From Sinorhizobium terangae (GTDB lineage: Bacteria; Pseudomonadota; Alphaproteobacteria; Rhizobiales; Rhizobiaceae): DNA of 64,000 nt. This document shows positions 8,356 to 17,148 of the stretch, in pieces; position 1 is the stretch's first letter, and the number at the start of each line of letters is the position of its first letter. The position numbers and the translations under genes were made by a program. Location of the stretch: NCBI RefSeq assembly GCF_009601505.1, contig NZ_WITC01000061.1:124001-188000 (forward strand). Direction: 5' to 3'. The notes under the pieces are model-generated. The model was not told where the DNA came from, searched no databases, and was given only the letters and a program-made list of their open reading frames with translations.

Positions 8356-10343
8356 TGAACACGCCCGCTCCAGCGCTCGTCCCCCAGCGCTTCGCCGCGG
8401 CAGTCGAGCGAATTCGGCGCTCCACGCGACGGATGAAGCTTGCCGTCTTGACCGCCTTCGTCGCCGCACTCGTCTCGCTTGTCTCGCTGACGGGCACCTG
8501 GTCGCTCGCCGATCTGCGCGCCTATGACTATCTTTCGATCATCGGCCGGCCTCCGCTTCCGAAAGATGGTCCGATCATCGTCGCGATCGACGAGCCGTCG
8601 ATGGCGGAAATCGGCAGCCAATGGCCTTGGCCGCGTGCTCTGCATGCCCGTCTGGTCGAATCTTTGAGGCGCGCCGGCGCGCGGGCGATTGCCCTCGACG
8701 TCATCTTTGCCGAGCCGGCAGCCGCCGCAGAAAATGACACGGCTCTGGCCGCAGTTCTCGGGCCCGACATCGTGCTTGCGGGTGACCAGTCGGTGATCGA
8801 GACGCCGCAGGCCGACCAGTTCGTCCGCACCGAACCACTGCCGCTTTTCACGGAAACGGGAGCGAAAGTCGGCATCGCCTCCGTCAATCTCAGCGGAGAC
8901 GGTACGCTCAGGCAGGTTCCGCCCTATTCTGACGGCTTCGCTGTGACACTTGCAGCCGTCGCCGGAGCTGATCCGGCGCCGCCGCTGTCGGGTGCCCTGG
9001 TCCAGACCTTCGGCCCGGCGCGCACCTATCCGACCGTTTCCTATTACCAGGCGCTCGATCCGGAGAATTTCCTGCCGGCGGGCATCTTTCGCGATCGCGT
9101 CGTCATCGTCGGCCTGAGCCTGCAGAATGCTCCCACGCTCGCGGAGGGAGGGATCGATGCCTTTGCCATCTCCGACACCGTCTTTTCGCGCGGCCTCGTC
9201 GCCGGCGCCGAAGTCCAGGCGACGATCTACGACAATCTCGTGCACCGGCTGTTCATCAAGCGGGCCGGTGCGACGATCGCGATACCGGCGATCATCCTCG
9301 CCAGCTTGGCCGCGGCTCTGGCCGTCTCGAGATCGACAAGCTGGAGGACACTCGGCTACGGCGCAATTGCCCTCACCCTGATCTTCCTGGCAAGCTATGT
9401 CCTGATGCGTCTCGGCCATGTCTTCGTGTCGCCGCTCGGTCCTGGCCTGGCCTTCTTCGGCGTTGCGGTCGGACAGGCGGGTCTCGACTATGCCGAGGAG
9501 CGCAGACAGCGGCGCGAGATCACGCGCGCCTTTTCGCAATATCTCTCGCCCGCGCTCGTCGAACGGCTGGCTCAGGATCCTTCGCAGCTGAAGCTCGGCG
9601 GCGAGAGGCGTACGCTTACGATCCTCTTCTGTGACGTTCGCGGTTTTACGACGATTTCGGAGGACATGAAGGACGATCCGGAGGGGCTGACGACGCTCAT
9701 CAACCGGCTGCTGACGCCGCTGTCGGAGGCCGTGCTCAACCGGGGCGGCACGATCGACAAGTATATCGGCGACTGTCTGATGGCCTTCTGGAACGCTCCG
9801 CTCGACGATCCGGACCACGCCGTCCACGCCGTTCAGGCGGCACGCGACATGCTCACCGCGCTTTCAAACCTCAACGCGGAACTGGAAGCCGAGGCGAACA
9901 CGGCAGGACGCCCGCCAAAGACATTGCGCATCGGCATCGGCATCAATACCGGCGAATGCGTCGTCGGCAACATGGGGTCCGCCCGCCGCTTCGACTATTC
10001 GGCGCTTGGTGACGCGGTCAATCTCGCCTCGCGCCTCGAGGGAGCGTCGAAGGACTATGGCATCTCGCTGCTGCTCGGAGAGCGGACGGCTAGGCTTGCG
10101 GCGGCGAAATTTCCGACCGCCGAAATCGACCGGATCACCGTCAAGGGCCGAAGCGAGGTCTCGCCGGTGTTCACGGTCGCCGATGGGGCCAGCGAGTCCG
10201 CCCTCGAACACCACCACCGCTTCGTCGAAGCGAAGTATCGAGGCGCGGTTACCGCCGATGACCCGTTGTTCGAGCAGCTCAAGTCAGAGCTGCCGTCGCT
10301 TGAACGCTACTATGAACGCGAGCGGGAGCGGCTTTTGCACTAG
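8355..10343 (+). CDS. CHASE2-domain class III adenylate/guanylate cyclase
   Basis: 662 aa from the ATG that overlaps the previous stop. One membrane helix near residues 28-48, an extracytoplasmic CHASE2 sensor (about 50-300, VAIDEPSMAEIG, RAIALDVIFAEPA), then three close membrane helices (about 305-376) and a cytoplasmic cyclase domain (about 418-605). Metal-binding aspartates are in FCDVRGFT and KYIGDCLMAFW, and the nucleotide/transition-state residues in YSALGDAVNLASRLEG. All look intact, so it should be active, most likely on ATP. The upstream FecR-barrel protein could supply the periplasmic signal to CHASE2. Confidence 0.9.
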   Translation: MNTPAPALVPQRFAAAVERIRRSTRRMKLAVLTAFVAALVSLVSLTGTWSLADLRAYDYLSIIGRPPLPKDGPIIVAIDEPSMAEIGSQWPWPRALHARLVESLRRAGARAIALDVIFAEPAAAAENDTALAAVLGPDIVLAGDQSVIETPQADQFVRTEPLPLFTETGAKVGIASVNLSGDGTLRQVPPYSDGFAVTLAAVAGADPAPPLSGALVQTFGPARTYPTVSYYQALDPENFLPAGIFRDRVVIVGLSLQNAPTLAEGGIDAFAISDTVFSRGLVAGAEVQATIYDNLVHRLFIKRAGATIAIPAIILASLAAALAVSRSTSWRTLGYGAIALTLIFLASYVLMRLGHVFVSPLGPGLAFFGVAVGQAGLDYAEERRQRREITRAFSQYLSPALVERLAQDPSQLKLGGERRTLTILFCDVRGFTTISEDMKDDPEGLTTLINRLLTPLSEAVLNRGGTIDKYIGDCLMAFWNAPLDDPDHAVHAVQAARDMLTALSNLNAELEAEANTAGRPPKTLRIGIGINTGECVVGNMGSARRFDYSALGDAVNLASRLEGASKDYGISLLLGERTARLAAAKFPTAEIDRITVKGRSEVSPVFTVADGASESALEHHHRFVEAKYRGAVTADDPLFEQLKSELPSLERYYERERERLLH

Positions 10344-10366
10344 CCCGCCGACGCGGTGCGATACGT

Positions 10367-11167
10367 TCACCGTCCCACGTAAACGGGCTTTCTCTTCTCG
10401 CGGAACGCAATCCGCCCCTCGCGCCGGTCCTCGCTGTCCCGGAGTACGCCCCAAGCGAGTTCCGAGAGCCGGAAGGCCTGGGCGGTCGTCATGTCGGCCG
10501 CCTCGGTGGCGAGCATCTTCACCAGTTGAACTGCCAGCGGACCGTTGCTGGCGATCGTCGCCGCCACCTTGGCAACGGCTGCCTCCAGTTCATCCCCGGG
10601 GGCGACCTCTGTCACCAGGCCGATGTCGTAGGCACGTGCCGCATCGATCCTTTCGCCCGTCAGCAGCAATCTCATTGCGATGTTCCTTGGAACCGCATTG
10701 AGGATGCTTGGCACGCCGCCGCCAGCCGGCAGGCTCGAAACCGCAACCTCGGGCAACCCGAAAGCTGCGTTCCTGGATGCGATTATGAAATCGCACTGGA
10801 GTGCCAGCTCGAGGCCGCCGCCGAGGCAAAAGCCATTCACCGCGGCTATCATCGGCTTGCGGATATCCAGGGATTTCAGATCAAACAGTTTTACATAGAG
10901 GCCGCGCTCGGCGGCCTCGGTGCGCGAAAGGTTAAATGCTTCCACGAAGCTATGCTCCGAGTCGATCGTGGCTCCCAGATCGGCACCGACGCAGAAGGCG
11001 CGCCCTGTTCCAGTCAAGACGATCACTCTGACGGATCGGTCTTCATTGGCGAGGCTCAGTTCCATCCGCAGATCGACGAGGTGCTCGACGTCCAACGCAT
11101 TCAGTTTGTCCGGACGGTCGATGCAGATCGTTGCAACATGGTTTTCGATTGTCGTCTTGATAGCCAT
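10367..11167 (-). CDS. Enoyl-CoA hydratase/isomerase family protein
   Basis: 266 aa crotonase fold. The oxyanion-hole segments FCVGADLGATID and GFCLGGGLELALQCDFI are present, and the catalytic Glu region is AFGLPEVAVSSLPAGGG, so hydratase chemistry is plausible. The C-terminal GRIAFREKRKPVYVGR is a typical EKRKPxxxGR ending. It is the last gene of a minus-strand operon (DUF35, thiolase, SDR, hydratase) and likely hydrates an enoyl-CoA made from the island's unknown substrate. Confidence 0.88.
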   Translation of the reverse strand: MAIKTTIENHVATICIDRPDKLNALDVEHLVDLRMELSLANEDRSVRVIVLTGTGRAFCVGADLGATIDSEHSFVEAFNLSRTEAAERGLYVKLFDLKSLDIRKPMIAAVNGFCLGGGLELALQCDFIIASRNAAFGLPEVAVSSLPAGGGVPSILNAVPRNIAMRLLLTGERIDAARAYDIGLVTEVAPGDELEAAVAKVAATIASNGPLAVQLVKMLATEAADMTTAQAFRLSELAWGVLRDSEDRREGRIAFREKRKPVYVGR

Positions 11168-11174
11168 CTTCAGA

Positions 11175-11930
11175 TCACACGCTAGGACTCGACAAGGACC
11201 GGCCGCCGCACACGTAGAGCAACTGGCCTGTGATGTAAGAACTCGCCTTGGCGGCGAAGAACATCACGGCCTGGGCAATGTCGTCCGGCGTGCCGATGCG
11301 CTGCATCGGCACGCTCTTCTTCAAGCGCTCCTGTACGTCGTCGGCAAAGGTTTGAAACAGCGGCGTCTCCACGATCCCTGGTGCGACGGCGTTCACGGTA
11401 ATGCCCTGAGACGCCAGCTCGATCGCAAGGCTGCGGGTCAGGCTGACGACGCCGCCTTTCGCGGCCGAATAATTGGCCTGGCCGAAACCGCCAAGCCAGG
11501 CCCGCGACGAGATATTGACGATGCGTCCATATCGCTGCTCGATCATCAGCGGAACAACGCTTTTGCAGGTCAGAAAATGGGACTTCAAATTGGTTGCGAT
11601 GACGCTATCCCAGTCGTCTTCCTCCATCTTGACCAGCCGGCGATCGCGGACGATCCCGGCATTGTTCACGAGGATATCGATCCGCTCAAAATGCTCCTGC
11701 ACGTTCGCGACCGCTTTTTCGACCTGCTCGCGGCAGGTGATGTCCGCCTGCACGCCGAGCACCTTTCCGTCTCCGTGCCTGCTCTTCAGGGCCGCCACAG
11801 TCGCCTCAAGCGTTTCAGCGTCGAAGTCCACAAGGGCGACGGCGTTGCCCGCCTCCAACAATTTCTCGGCAATGCCCAGACCAATTCCGCGGGCGCCGCC
11901 GGTCACGATGGCAATCTGATTGTCGCTCAT
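11175..11930 (-). CDS. Short-chain dehydrogenase/reductase (FabG-like)
   Basis: 251 aa when started at the ATG giving MSDNQIAIVTGG. The Rossmann motif is TGGARGIGLG, an acidic VDFDAE follows beta-2 (NAD(H) preference), then NNAG, and the catalytic residues are in NISSRAW and YSAAKGG. The C-terminal SSYITGQLLYVCGG is classical. It probably oxidises a 3-hydroxyacyl-CoA, placed between thiolase and hydratase in the operon. The gap to the hydratase gene is only 7 bp. Confidence 0.88.
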   Translation of the reverse strand: MSDNQIAIVTGGARGIGLGIAEKLLEAGNAVALVDFDAETLEATVAALKSRHGDGKVLGVQADITCREQVEKAVANVQEHFERIDILVNNAGIVRDRRLVKMEEDDWDSVIATNLKSHFLTCKSVVPLMIEQRYGRIVNISSRAWLGGFGQANYSAAKGGVVSLTRSLAIELASQGITVNAVAPGIVETPLFQTFADDVQERLKKSVPMQRIGTPDDIAQAVMFFAAKASSYITGQLLYVCGGRSLSSPSV

Positions 11931-11931
11931 C

Positions 11932-13083
11932 TTAAACCCCCAGGATGTGGACTGAGGATGCGGCGTGGTCGACACCGGCGATGCCGCCACCCGTGCACTG
12001 CGTCAGGCCGATTTTGGCGTTCTCGATCTGTCGCCCGTCCGCGCGGTTCTGGAGTTGCCAGACGACTTCGACCATCTGCGCCACGCCTGTCGCGCCGAGC
12101 GGGTGTCCTTTTGCCAACAGGCCACCACTGGGGTTTACGGGAACCCTGCCGCCGAGTGCCGTGGCACCGCTGCGAAGCAGTTCGCCACCTTCGCCGGATT
12201 TGGTGAGTTGCAGCGCTTCGTAGTAGAGCAATTCAGCGATCGTGAAGGCGTCGTGAAGCTCGACGAGATTGACGTCCTTCGGATCGACACCCGACTGTTC
12301 GTAGGCGAGACGAGCCGTGCGGGCGGTGATCTCCGCATCGAGGATGTCGTCGCAACCGAGCTCCTGGTACCCCGACTGAACCGCCGAAGCCAGGATATGG
12401 ACCGCCGCCGAATGCTGCGTCGGGCGACGGGTCGTGAGCACGACAGCCGCCGCACCGTCGACCGCCGATGGACAACATTGCAGCAAAGTCAACGGCTCTG
12501 CGACCGGCCGCGAGTTGAGCACCTCCTCAAGCGTCACTTCGCTGCGCTGCTGGGCGAGAGGATTGCGGGCGCCATGAGCCCTGTTCTTCACGGCAACGCG
12601 GGCTAGCAGTTCGGCCGTTTCGCCCCTCTCGTGAAGGTAGCGCGTGCCTCTCATGGCGTAGACGGTCGGCAGCGTCATTCCGTGGGACGCATAGAGTTCG
12701 GTCTTGTAGTCGTTGCGCTGAAGCGGGATGGTGCCGCCGCCGAGCTGCGTCAGCTGCTCGACGCCGAAGACGACAACGGTCTCATAAAGTCCGAGCCTCA
12801 GCGCCTGGCAGGCGAGATGCACAGCCGTGGCGCCGCTGGCGCAGGCGTTCTCGACATTGTAAAGAGCCGGCCCGGTGATGCCCATGTCGCGTATCAGAAC
12901 CTGGCCCAGCACCATTCCGCCGTAGACATTGGCGGCATAGATTGCCTGGACCTCGTCTTTCCGCACGCCGGCGTCCTTCAATGCATTGAGAACGGCGGCT
13001 TGCGCAAGGTCCTGCATGGAAAGCGCGTTATGACGACCGAAGGGCGTCATTGCCGCCCCGGCGATATAGACTTGGCTGGTCAC
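11932..13083 (-). CDS. Thiolase (SCP2/lipid-transfer type)
   Basis: 383 aa from a GTG preceded by AGGGAGGA; longer upstream extension in this frame overlaps the DUF35 gene and has no family character. Acyl-acceptor Cys in NVENACASGATAVHL, catalytic His in GHPLGATG, and C-terminal Cys in LTQCTGGGIAGVDHA. Thiolases of this branch pair with DUF35 proteins encoded next to them, here with a 4-bp overlap, and carry out thiolytic or retro-aldol cleavage of CoA thioesters. Distinct from the pcaF thiolase later in the window. Confidence 0.87.
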   Translation of the reverse strand: MTSQVYIAGAAMTPFGRHNALSMQDLAQAAVLNALKDAGVRKDEVQAIYAANVYGGMVLGQVLIRDMGITGPALYNVENACASGATAVHLACQALRLGLYETVVVFGVEQLTQLGGGTIPLQRNDYKTELYASHGMTLPTVYAMRGTRYLHERGETAELLARVAVKNRAHGARNPLAQQRSEVTLEEVLNSRPVAEPLTLLQCCPSAVDGAAAVVLTTRRPTQHSAAVHILASAVQSGYQELGCDDILDAEITARTARLAYEQSGVDPKDVNLVELHDAFTIAELLYYEALQLTKSGEGGELLRSGATALGGRVPVNPSGGLLAKGHPLGATGVAQMVEVVWQLQNRADGRQIENAKIGLTQCTGGGIAGVDHAASSVHILGV

Positions 13084-13475
13084 GATTTTCCTCCCTTGGC
13101 AACCGTGAAGAAATAGGCGGTGTTGGAGTCGGCCCCCTCGCCCCTGCTGCAGACGCGAAGCCATGAACCGATCTCCGGCTTTTCGCCGTCGGCGAGCTCC
13201 AGGCGTCCGAAGACACGAACGCCTTCCGGAAAATCGGCATAGACGAGGACGAACGGCTTCAAGCCGGTCTTCGGGTTCGGATGGATCGTCGTGTGGCTGT
13301 ACAGGATTGCCTCGGGCGAGAGGCTGATCGGATAAAAGCGATCCGCTGAAGGCGACGTCCCCGGTATGCGCGGAAACACCGCCTTCCCCGTGTCCTTCTC
13401 CCGTGATGCATCCAAGCACACTGCTTCGTCGCGAGATCCGGTTTCCACCCGGCTCGCCCCCTCGATCGAGGTCAT
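13080..13475 (-). CDS. DUF35 OB-fold protein, thiolase partner
   Basis: 131 aa from the ATG (MTSIEGAS) with GGAGG eight bases upstream; an earlier in-frame ATG at 13508 lacks a ribosome site. The segment FVLVYADFPEGVRVFGRL..EIGSWLRVC is the OB-fold half of DUF35. The usual N-terminal CxxC zinc ribbon is absent or degenerate: only two Cys are present (CLDAS and RVCSR). It overlaps the thiolase start by 4 bp and is the first gene of the operon, so its promoter is the one shared with the divergent LysR gene. Confidence 0.75.
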   Translation of the reverse strand: MTSIEGASRVETGSRDEAVCLDASREKDTGKAVFPRIPGTSPSADRFYPISLSPEAILYSHTTIHPNPKTGLKPFVLVYADFPEGVRVFGRLELADGEKPEIGSWLRVCSRGEGADSNTAYFFTVAKGGKS

Positions 13476-13564
13476 TGGGTTCCTCCACGTATTGAACTGA
13501 ATTTCCATAGGTGAAGGCTAGCCGAACTGCGGATTTTCTCAGAACGACAAAGGCTCTCGCTACC

Positions 13565-13581
13565 GTTGACTAAAAGGCAAC
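13565..13581. promoter_or_regulatory. GTTGA-N7-CAAC operator (putative LysR site)
   Basis: GTTGACTAAAAGGCAAC lies between the DUF35 operon and the LysR gene. It matches 15 of 17 bases of the site at 16034-16050. Placement between divergent genes is classic for a LysR-type autoregulated operator. Confidence 0.65.
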
Positions 13582-13600
13582 AGTGTCGCTATCTTCTGCC

Positions 13601-14527
13601 ATGGATATGCTGCCACCCCTGAATGCGTTAAGAGCCTTCGAGGCTGCCGGCCGCCTGCAGAGCATCCGACGTGCGGCGGAGGAACTGCTCGTGACGCCTG
13701 GTGCCGTGAGTCGCCAGGTTCAACGTCTCGAGAGCTATCTTGGCGTCCGCCTTTTCCGCCGCGATCCGCGCGAGATCGTGCTGACGGCCGAGGGTGAACG
13801 ATACCTCGCTGCTGTAAGTCGACACCTGGATGGAATCCGCGAAGAGACCCAGAAGTTGACGGGGCGGAAATCGGTCGAGATTTTGCGGGTTCGGGCGTAC
13901 ACAACGTTCGCCATGAAATGGCTCATTCCACGGCTCGGCACGTTTCATCAATCGAATGCGACGACCGAAGTGCGGCTGACGACCTCCAACGAAATGGTGG
14001 ACTTCGAGCGGGAGAGCGTCGACGGAGCCATTCGTCTTGGCGATGGAAACTGGCCCGGCGTCGAGGTGGATCGGGTGATGAGGAATGAACTGGTGCCATT
14101 GTGCACGCCGTCATTCGCATCCGAGCATGGCATCGACGAGGTCGCCGACCTGAAGCAGGTGCCCCTGCTTCATTCGTTCGTCAGGCCGGATGACTGGCGA
14201 TACTGGCTCGAAGCCGCAGGCGGATCGGACATCGATCCTTATGCCGGGGACAAGTACGCGAGCTCGACGCTCGCTTATCAGGCAACGCTCGAAGGCCAGG
14301 GCGTCATGATCGCGCAAAAGGCGCTGTTTGCGGATGACCTCCGTACGGGTCGGCTCGTTCAGCCCGTCGATTTCACCCTCGATCGCGGTGACTTCACCTA
14401 CTACTTCATCTATCCCCGCAACCGGCTGAGAAGCCCGGCATTCAGGCGTTTCCGCGCATGGCTTCTCGAGCAGGCAGAGTCCGGCGACGGCTTCAGCCCG
14501 AAAACGGCCGAACTGGCCAAGGCGTGA
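13601..14527 (+). CDS. LysR-family regulator, GcvA-like
   Basis: 308 aa from ATG (MDMLPPLNALRAF); a GTG 18 nt upstream is an alternative. The N-terminal helix-turn-helix reads SIRRAAEELLVTPGAVSRQVQRLE, followed by FRRDPREIVLTAEGERYL, as in GcvA/AmpR-type regulators. The rest is a type-2 periplasmic-binding-like effector domain (NWPGVEVDRVMRNELVPLCTP). It is flanked by catabolic operons on both sides whose promoters carry the same 17-bp site, so it is the likely regulator of the island. Effector unknown. Confidence 0.88.
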   Translation: MDMLPPLNALRAFEAAGRLQSIRRAAEELLVTPGAVSRQVQRLESYLGVRLFRRDPREIVLTAEGERYLAAVSRHLDGIREETQKLTGRKSVEILRVRAYTTFAMKWLIPRLGTFHQSNATTEVRLTTSNEMVDFERESVDGAIRLGDGNWPGVEVDRVMRNELVPLCTPSFASEHGIDEVADLKQVPLLHSFVRPDDWRYWLEAAGGSDIDPYAGDKYASSTLAYQATLEGQGVMIAQKALFADDLRTGRLVQPVDFTLDRGDFTYYFIYPRNRLRSPAFRRFRAWLLEQAESGDGFSPKTAELAKA

Positions 14528-14542
14528 CGGCTCGGAGAACGT

Positions 14543-14580
14543 AAGAGGCGCGCGGCTGTCATTGGCCACGCGCCTCTTTT
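14543..14580. terminator. Bidirectional terminator between LysR and MHS transporter
   Basis: AAGAGGCGCG pairs with CGCGCCTCTT across a 16-nt loop and is flanked by TTTT on the right and a complementary A-run start on the left. It serves the two converging genes. Confidence 0.75.
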
Positions 14581-14602
14581 CCTGACCGTATCGAGAGTAC
14601 AG

Positions 14603-15934
14603 TTATCGCAGCGGCCGGCCCTTCGTTTCGGGCAGGCTCGCATAGACGGCCGCCGCCACCAGGCAGACCGCTGCTAGATAGAGCCAGGTGTAGCCACCGT
14701 AGCCCGCCCCGTTCATCGCGGTGATGATGTAGGGGGCCGTGCCGCCGAAGAGGGTCACCGAGAGCGCATAGGGCAGGGCGACCCCGGTGACGCGGACCTG
14801 GGCCGGGAACTGCTCGACCATCAGCACTGCGGCGGCACCGGCAAAACCCGTCATGATCACCATCGCAATCGTCATCATGATCAGTCCTTCGATGAAGCTC
14901 ATGCCTGGGTAAAGGAGAGCGAAGCTCGGCCACGCCCAGAGAGCAGACAACAGCGCAAAGCCAACCAGCACGGGCTTCCGCCCGATATTGTCGGCGAGCT
15001 TGCCAACGAACGGAATGATGAAGAGCGAGATCGTCACCGCGATGACGCCGATAAGCAGCGTGTCCGCTCGCGACATCTCCGTTACCAGGTGAAGGTAGGA
15101 CGGGTAGTTCACCATCCAGACGTAGTTCAGGAGGTTCCCCGACATCGCGATGCCGATAACGCGCAGCGCATCGCCGCGGTGCTTGAAGATCACGTCCTTC
15201 AGCGGGTTCTGGGGCACACCTTCGATGGCGATCCGTTTCTTGAAGATTTCGGTCTCGCCAACGGAGAGGCGGATCCAGAGCGTGATCAATCCCAGAAGGG
15301 CGGCCACCACGAAGGCAACACGCCAGCCCCAGTCGGTCAGGCCGGTTTCGCTGCCGAATGCGGCAAGGACATAGCCCAGCACAAACGACACCAGCGTTCC
15401 CGCATTGATGGCGAACCATTGCCAGGAACCTGCGAATGCACGCCGCTCGGCAGGTGCCGACTCGACGAGAAACGCCGAAGCCGAGCCGAATTCGCCGCCG
15501 GCCGAGAATCCTTGCACCAGCCGCGCGATCACAAGGACGATCGGGGCTGCAATGCCGATGGTTTCATAGTTGGGGCAGACGCCGATCGCGAAAGAAGCAA
15601 CGGACATGAGCAGAATGGAAAGCGTCAGGCCCGCTTTTCGTCCGTACCGGTCGGCGAATGCACCCAGCACTGCGCCACCGATCGGCCGCATCACGAAGCC
15701 GACCGCAAACACCGCGAACACCTGCAGCAATGCGGTCAAGCTGTCGCCAGCCGGGAAGTATTGCTGCGCCAGGATCGATGCGAAGGTCGCGTAGATGACC
15801 CAATCTGCATATTCGACGATCGTGCCAAGGGTAGCAGCGACGACCGCCTTCTTCTGTGCATAGGTCAGCGTGCCCGCAAGCTGCGTGTTGTTGTCAATGC
15901 GCATATTCGATGTGTCACCAAGAGTATCTGACAT
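14603..15934 (-). CDS. MHS-family MFS transporter
   Basis: 443 aa from the ATG (MSDTLGDTS) preceded by AAGGAGGAG; a longer in-frame start lacks a site. Twelve membrane segments with the metabolite:H+ symporter hallmarks: GTIVEYADWVIYATFASI in TM1, MRPIGGAVLGAFADRYGRKAGL in the TM2-3 loop, and RLVQGFSAGGEFGSASAF. MHS members import organic acids, betaines or aromatic acids. It is divergent from the dehydrogenase at 16167 and probably imports the substrate of the island. Confidence 0.88.
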   Translation of the reverse strand: MSDTLGDTSNMRIDNNTQLAGTLTYAQKKAVVAATLGTIVEYADWVIYATFASILAQQYFPAGDSLTALLQVFAVFAVGFVMRPIGGAVLGAFADRYGRKAGLTLSILLMSVASFAIGVCPNYETIGIAAPIVLVIARLVQGFSAGGEFGSASAFLVESAPAERRAFAGSWQWFAINAGTLVSFVLGYVLAAFGSETGLTDWGWRVAFVVAALLGLITLWIRLSVGETEIFKKRIAIEGVPQNPLKDVIFKHRGDALRVIGIAMSGNLLNYVWMVNYPSYLHLVTEMSRADTLLIGVIAVTISLFIIPFVGKLADNIGRKPVLVGFALLSALWAWPSFALLYPGMSFIEGLIMMTIAMVIMTGFAGAAAVLMVEQFPAQVRVTGVALPYALSVTLFGGTAPYIITAMNGAGYGGYTWLYLAAVCLVAAAVYASLPETKGRPLR

Positions 15935-16033
15935 CGCGCTCCTCCTTCGTGCTGTCAGTGAATGGTCGTCTCGACCTCGCACAACGATCCCAGAAAGCCC
16001 CGGCTGGTGTGAGCGAGTTTTCCGCCCCTGGCC

Positions 16034-16050
16034 GTTGACTAAAATTCAAC
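16034..16050. promoter_or_regulatory. GTTGA-N7-TCAAC operator, copy 1
   Basis: GTTGACTAAAATTCAAC, a perfect outer palindrome, sits between the divergent MHS transporter and dehydrogenase genes. Same motif as at 13565-13581. Confidence 0.65.
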
Positions 16051-16070
16051 AATGAGCCCGCGTTCGTGCC

Positions 16071-16087
16071 GTTGAGTTCTAGTCAAC
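16071..16087. promoter_or_regulatory. GTTGA-N7-TCAAC operator, copy 2
   Basis: GTTGAGTTCTAGTCAAC begins 37 bp after the start of copy 1. The spacing (about 3.5 helical turns) and identical length fit a LysR tetramer contacting two dyads. Confidence 0.6.
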
Positions 16088-16166
16088 AGTAGCCGCCGAA
16101 TTCTCACTTGAAGAAACAGCCATTTACGGACCGTACTACGCGCCTGACCTGATCGTGGAGGAGACC

Positions 16167-17090
16167 ATGGAAAGCTACTCAACTCGCCCGTTCGTTAGAG
16201 ACATTGGCTTCATTGGCCTCGGCGCGATGGGAGCGCACATGGCCCGGCACATCGCCGGAGCCGGCTTCAATCTTCACGTCCACGATACGAACCGCGAAAC
16301 CCTCGAACGCTTCGCAGCACTGGGAGCGAGCGTGTGCAGTACTCCAAAGGCGGTCGGCGACGCCGCGGATGCGGTGCTCGTCTGCCTTCCGACACCGGAT
16401 ATCGTCGAGCGCGTCGCACTCGGTGAAAACGGCATCGCCCACGGCGCGAGGGCGAAGATCTATGTCGACCACTCGACGACGGGGCCAAGCGTAGCCCGAA
16501 AGGTGGCCGAGGCACTGGCAGAACGGCAGATAACCGCACTCGACGGCCCGCTCGCGGGCGGCATGAGGGGTGCGGAAGCCGGAACGCTTTCGGTCATGAT
16601 CTCCGGCGAGGAAAAAGCCTTCAGCGCCCTGAGGGACGTCTTCGACTGTTACGGTCGCAACGTGGTGCATGTGGGAGATCGCGTCGGCCAAGGGCAAGCC
16701 CTCAAGTTGATCAACAACATGATCGTCGGGGCGAACCTGGTCGTTGCCGCCGAAGCTATCCTGTTCGGCATCAAGTACGGACTGGCGGCCGAGACGATCA
16801 TCGAGATGCTCAATGCCAGCACTGCACGCAGCTTCGTTACCGAAGACCTCCTGGAAAAGCGCATTCTCGACCGTCAGTTCGACTTCGGTTTCCGTCTTGA
16901 GCTCATGTGCAAGGACCTCCGTCTTTGCGTCAGCGAAGCCGAGGCCGCAGGGGCACCGATGATGGTCTCGGCGCTCGCCAAGCAGTTTTACGAACTCGCG
17001 CACGCCCACGGAAACGCCACTCAGGACATGACGGTGGTCGTCAGGGAACTCGAGAAGGCATTCGGCGTGAGTATCGAGCGCCGGGTCTAA
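16167..17090 (+). CDS. Beta-hydroxyacid dehydrogenase (3-hydroxyisobutyrate DH family)
   Basis: 307 aa from the ATG eight bases after a GGAGG. NAD(P)-binding IGFIGLGAMGAHMARHI, substrate motif DGPLAGGMRGAEAGTLSVM, and catalytic Lys in GQALKLINNMIVGANL. The family includes 3-hydroxyisobutyrate, tartronate semialdehyde and 2-(hydroxymethyl)glutarate enzymes; the sequence alone does not decide. First gene of a plus-strand operon with CoA-transferase and aldehyde dehydrogenase. Confidence 0.87.
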   Translation: MESYSTRPFVRDIGFIGLGAMGAHMARHIAGAGFNLHVHDTNRETLERFAALGASVCSTPKAVGDAADAVLVCLPTPDIVERVALGENGIAHGARAKIYVDHSTTGPSVARKVAEALAERQITALDGPLAGGMRGAEAGTLSVMISGEEKAFSALRDVFDCYGRNVVHVGDRVGQGQALKLINNMIVGANLVVAAEAILFGIKYGLAAETIIEMLNASTARSFVTEDLLEKRILDRQFDFGFRLELMCKDLRLCVSEAEAAGAPMMVSALAKQFYELAHAHGNATQDMTVVVRELEKAFGVSIERRV

Positions 17091-17148
17091 GCCCGTCGCG
17101 CGCTTCGGCGCTCAGCAGGACCCTATAGGCAGTTGAGGAGGTGGAGCC

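Noticed and set aside
8154-9827. 557-aa minus-strand frame opposite the FecR/cyclase junction
   Set aside because: Highly charged, Arg/Asp-rich mirror of two well-supported genes; typical high-GC antisense frame.
11984-13508. Long N-terminal extension of the thiolase frame
   Set aside because: Sequence before the GTG at 13083 has no thiolase character and lies over the DUF35 gene in another frame.
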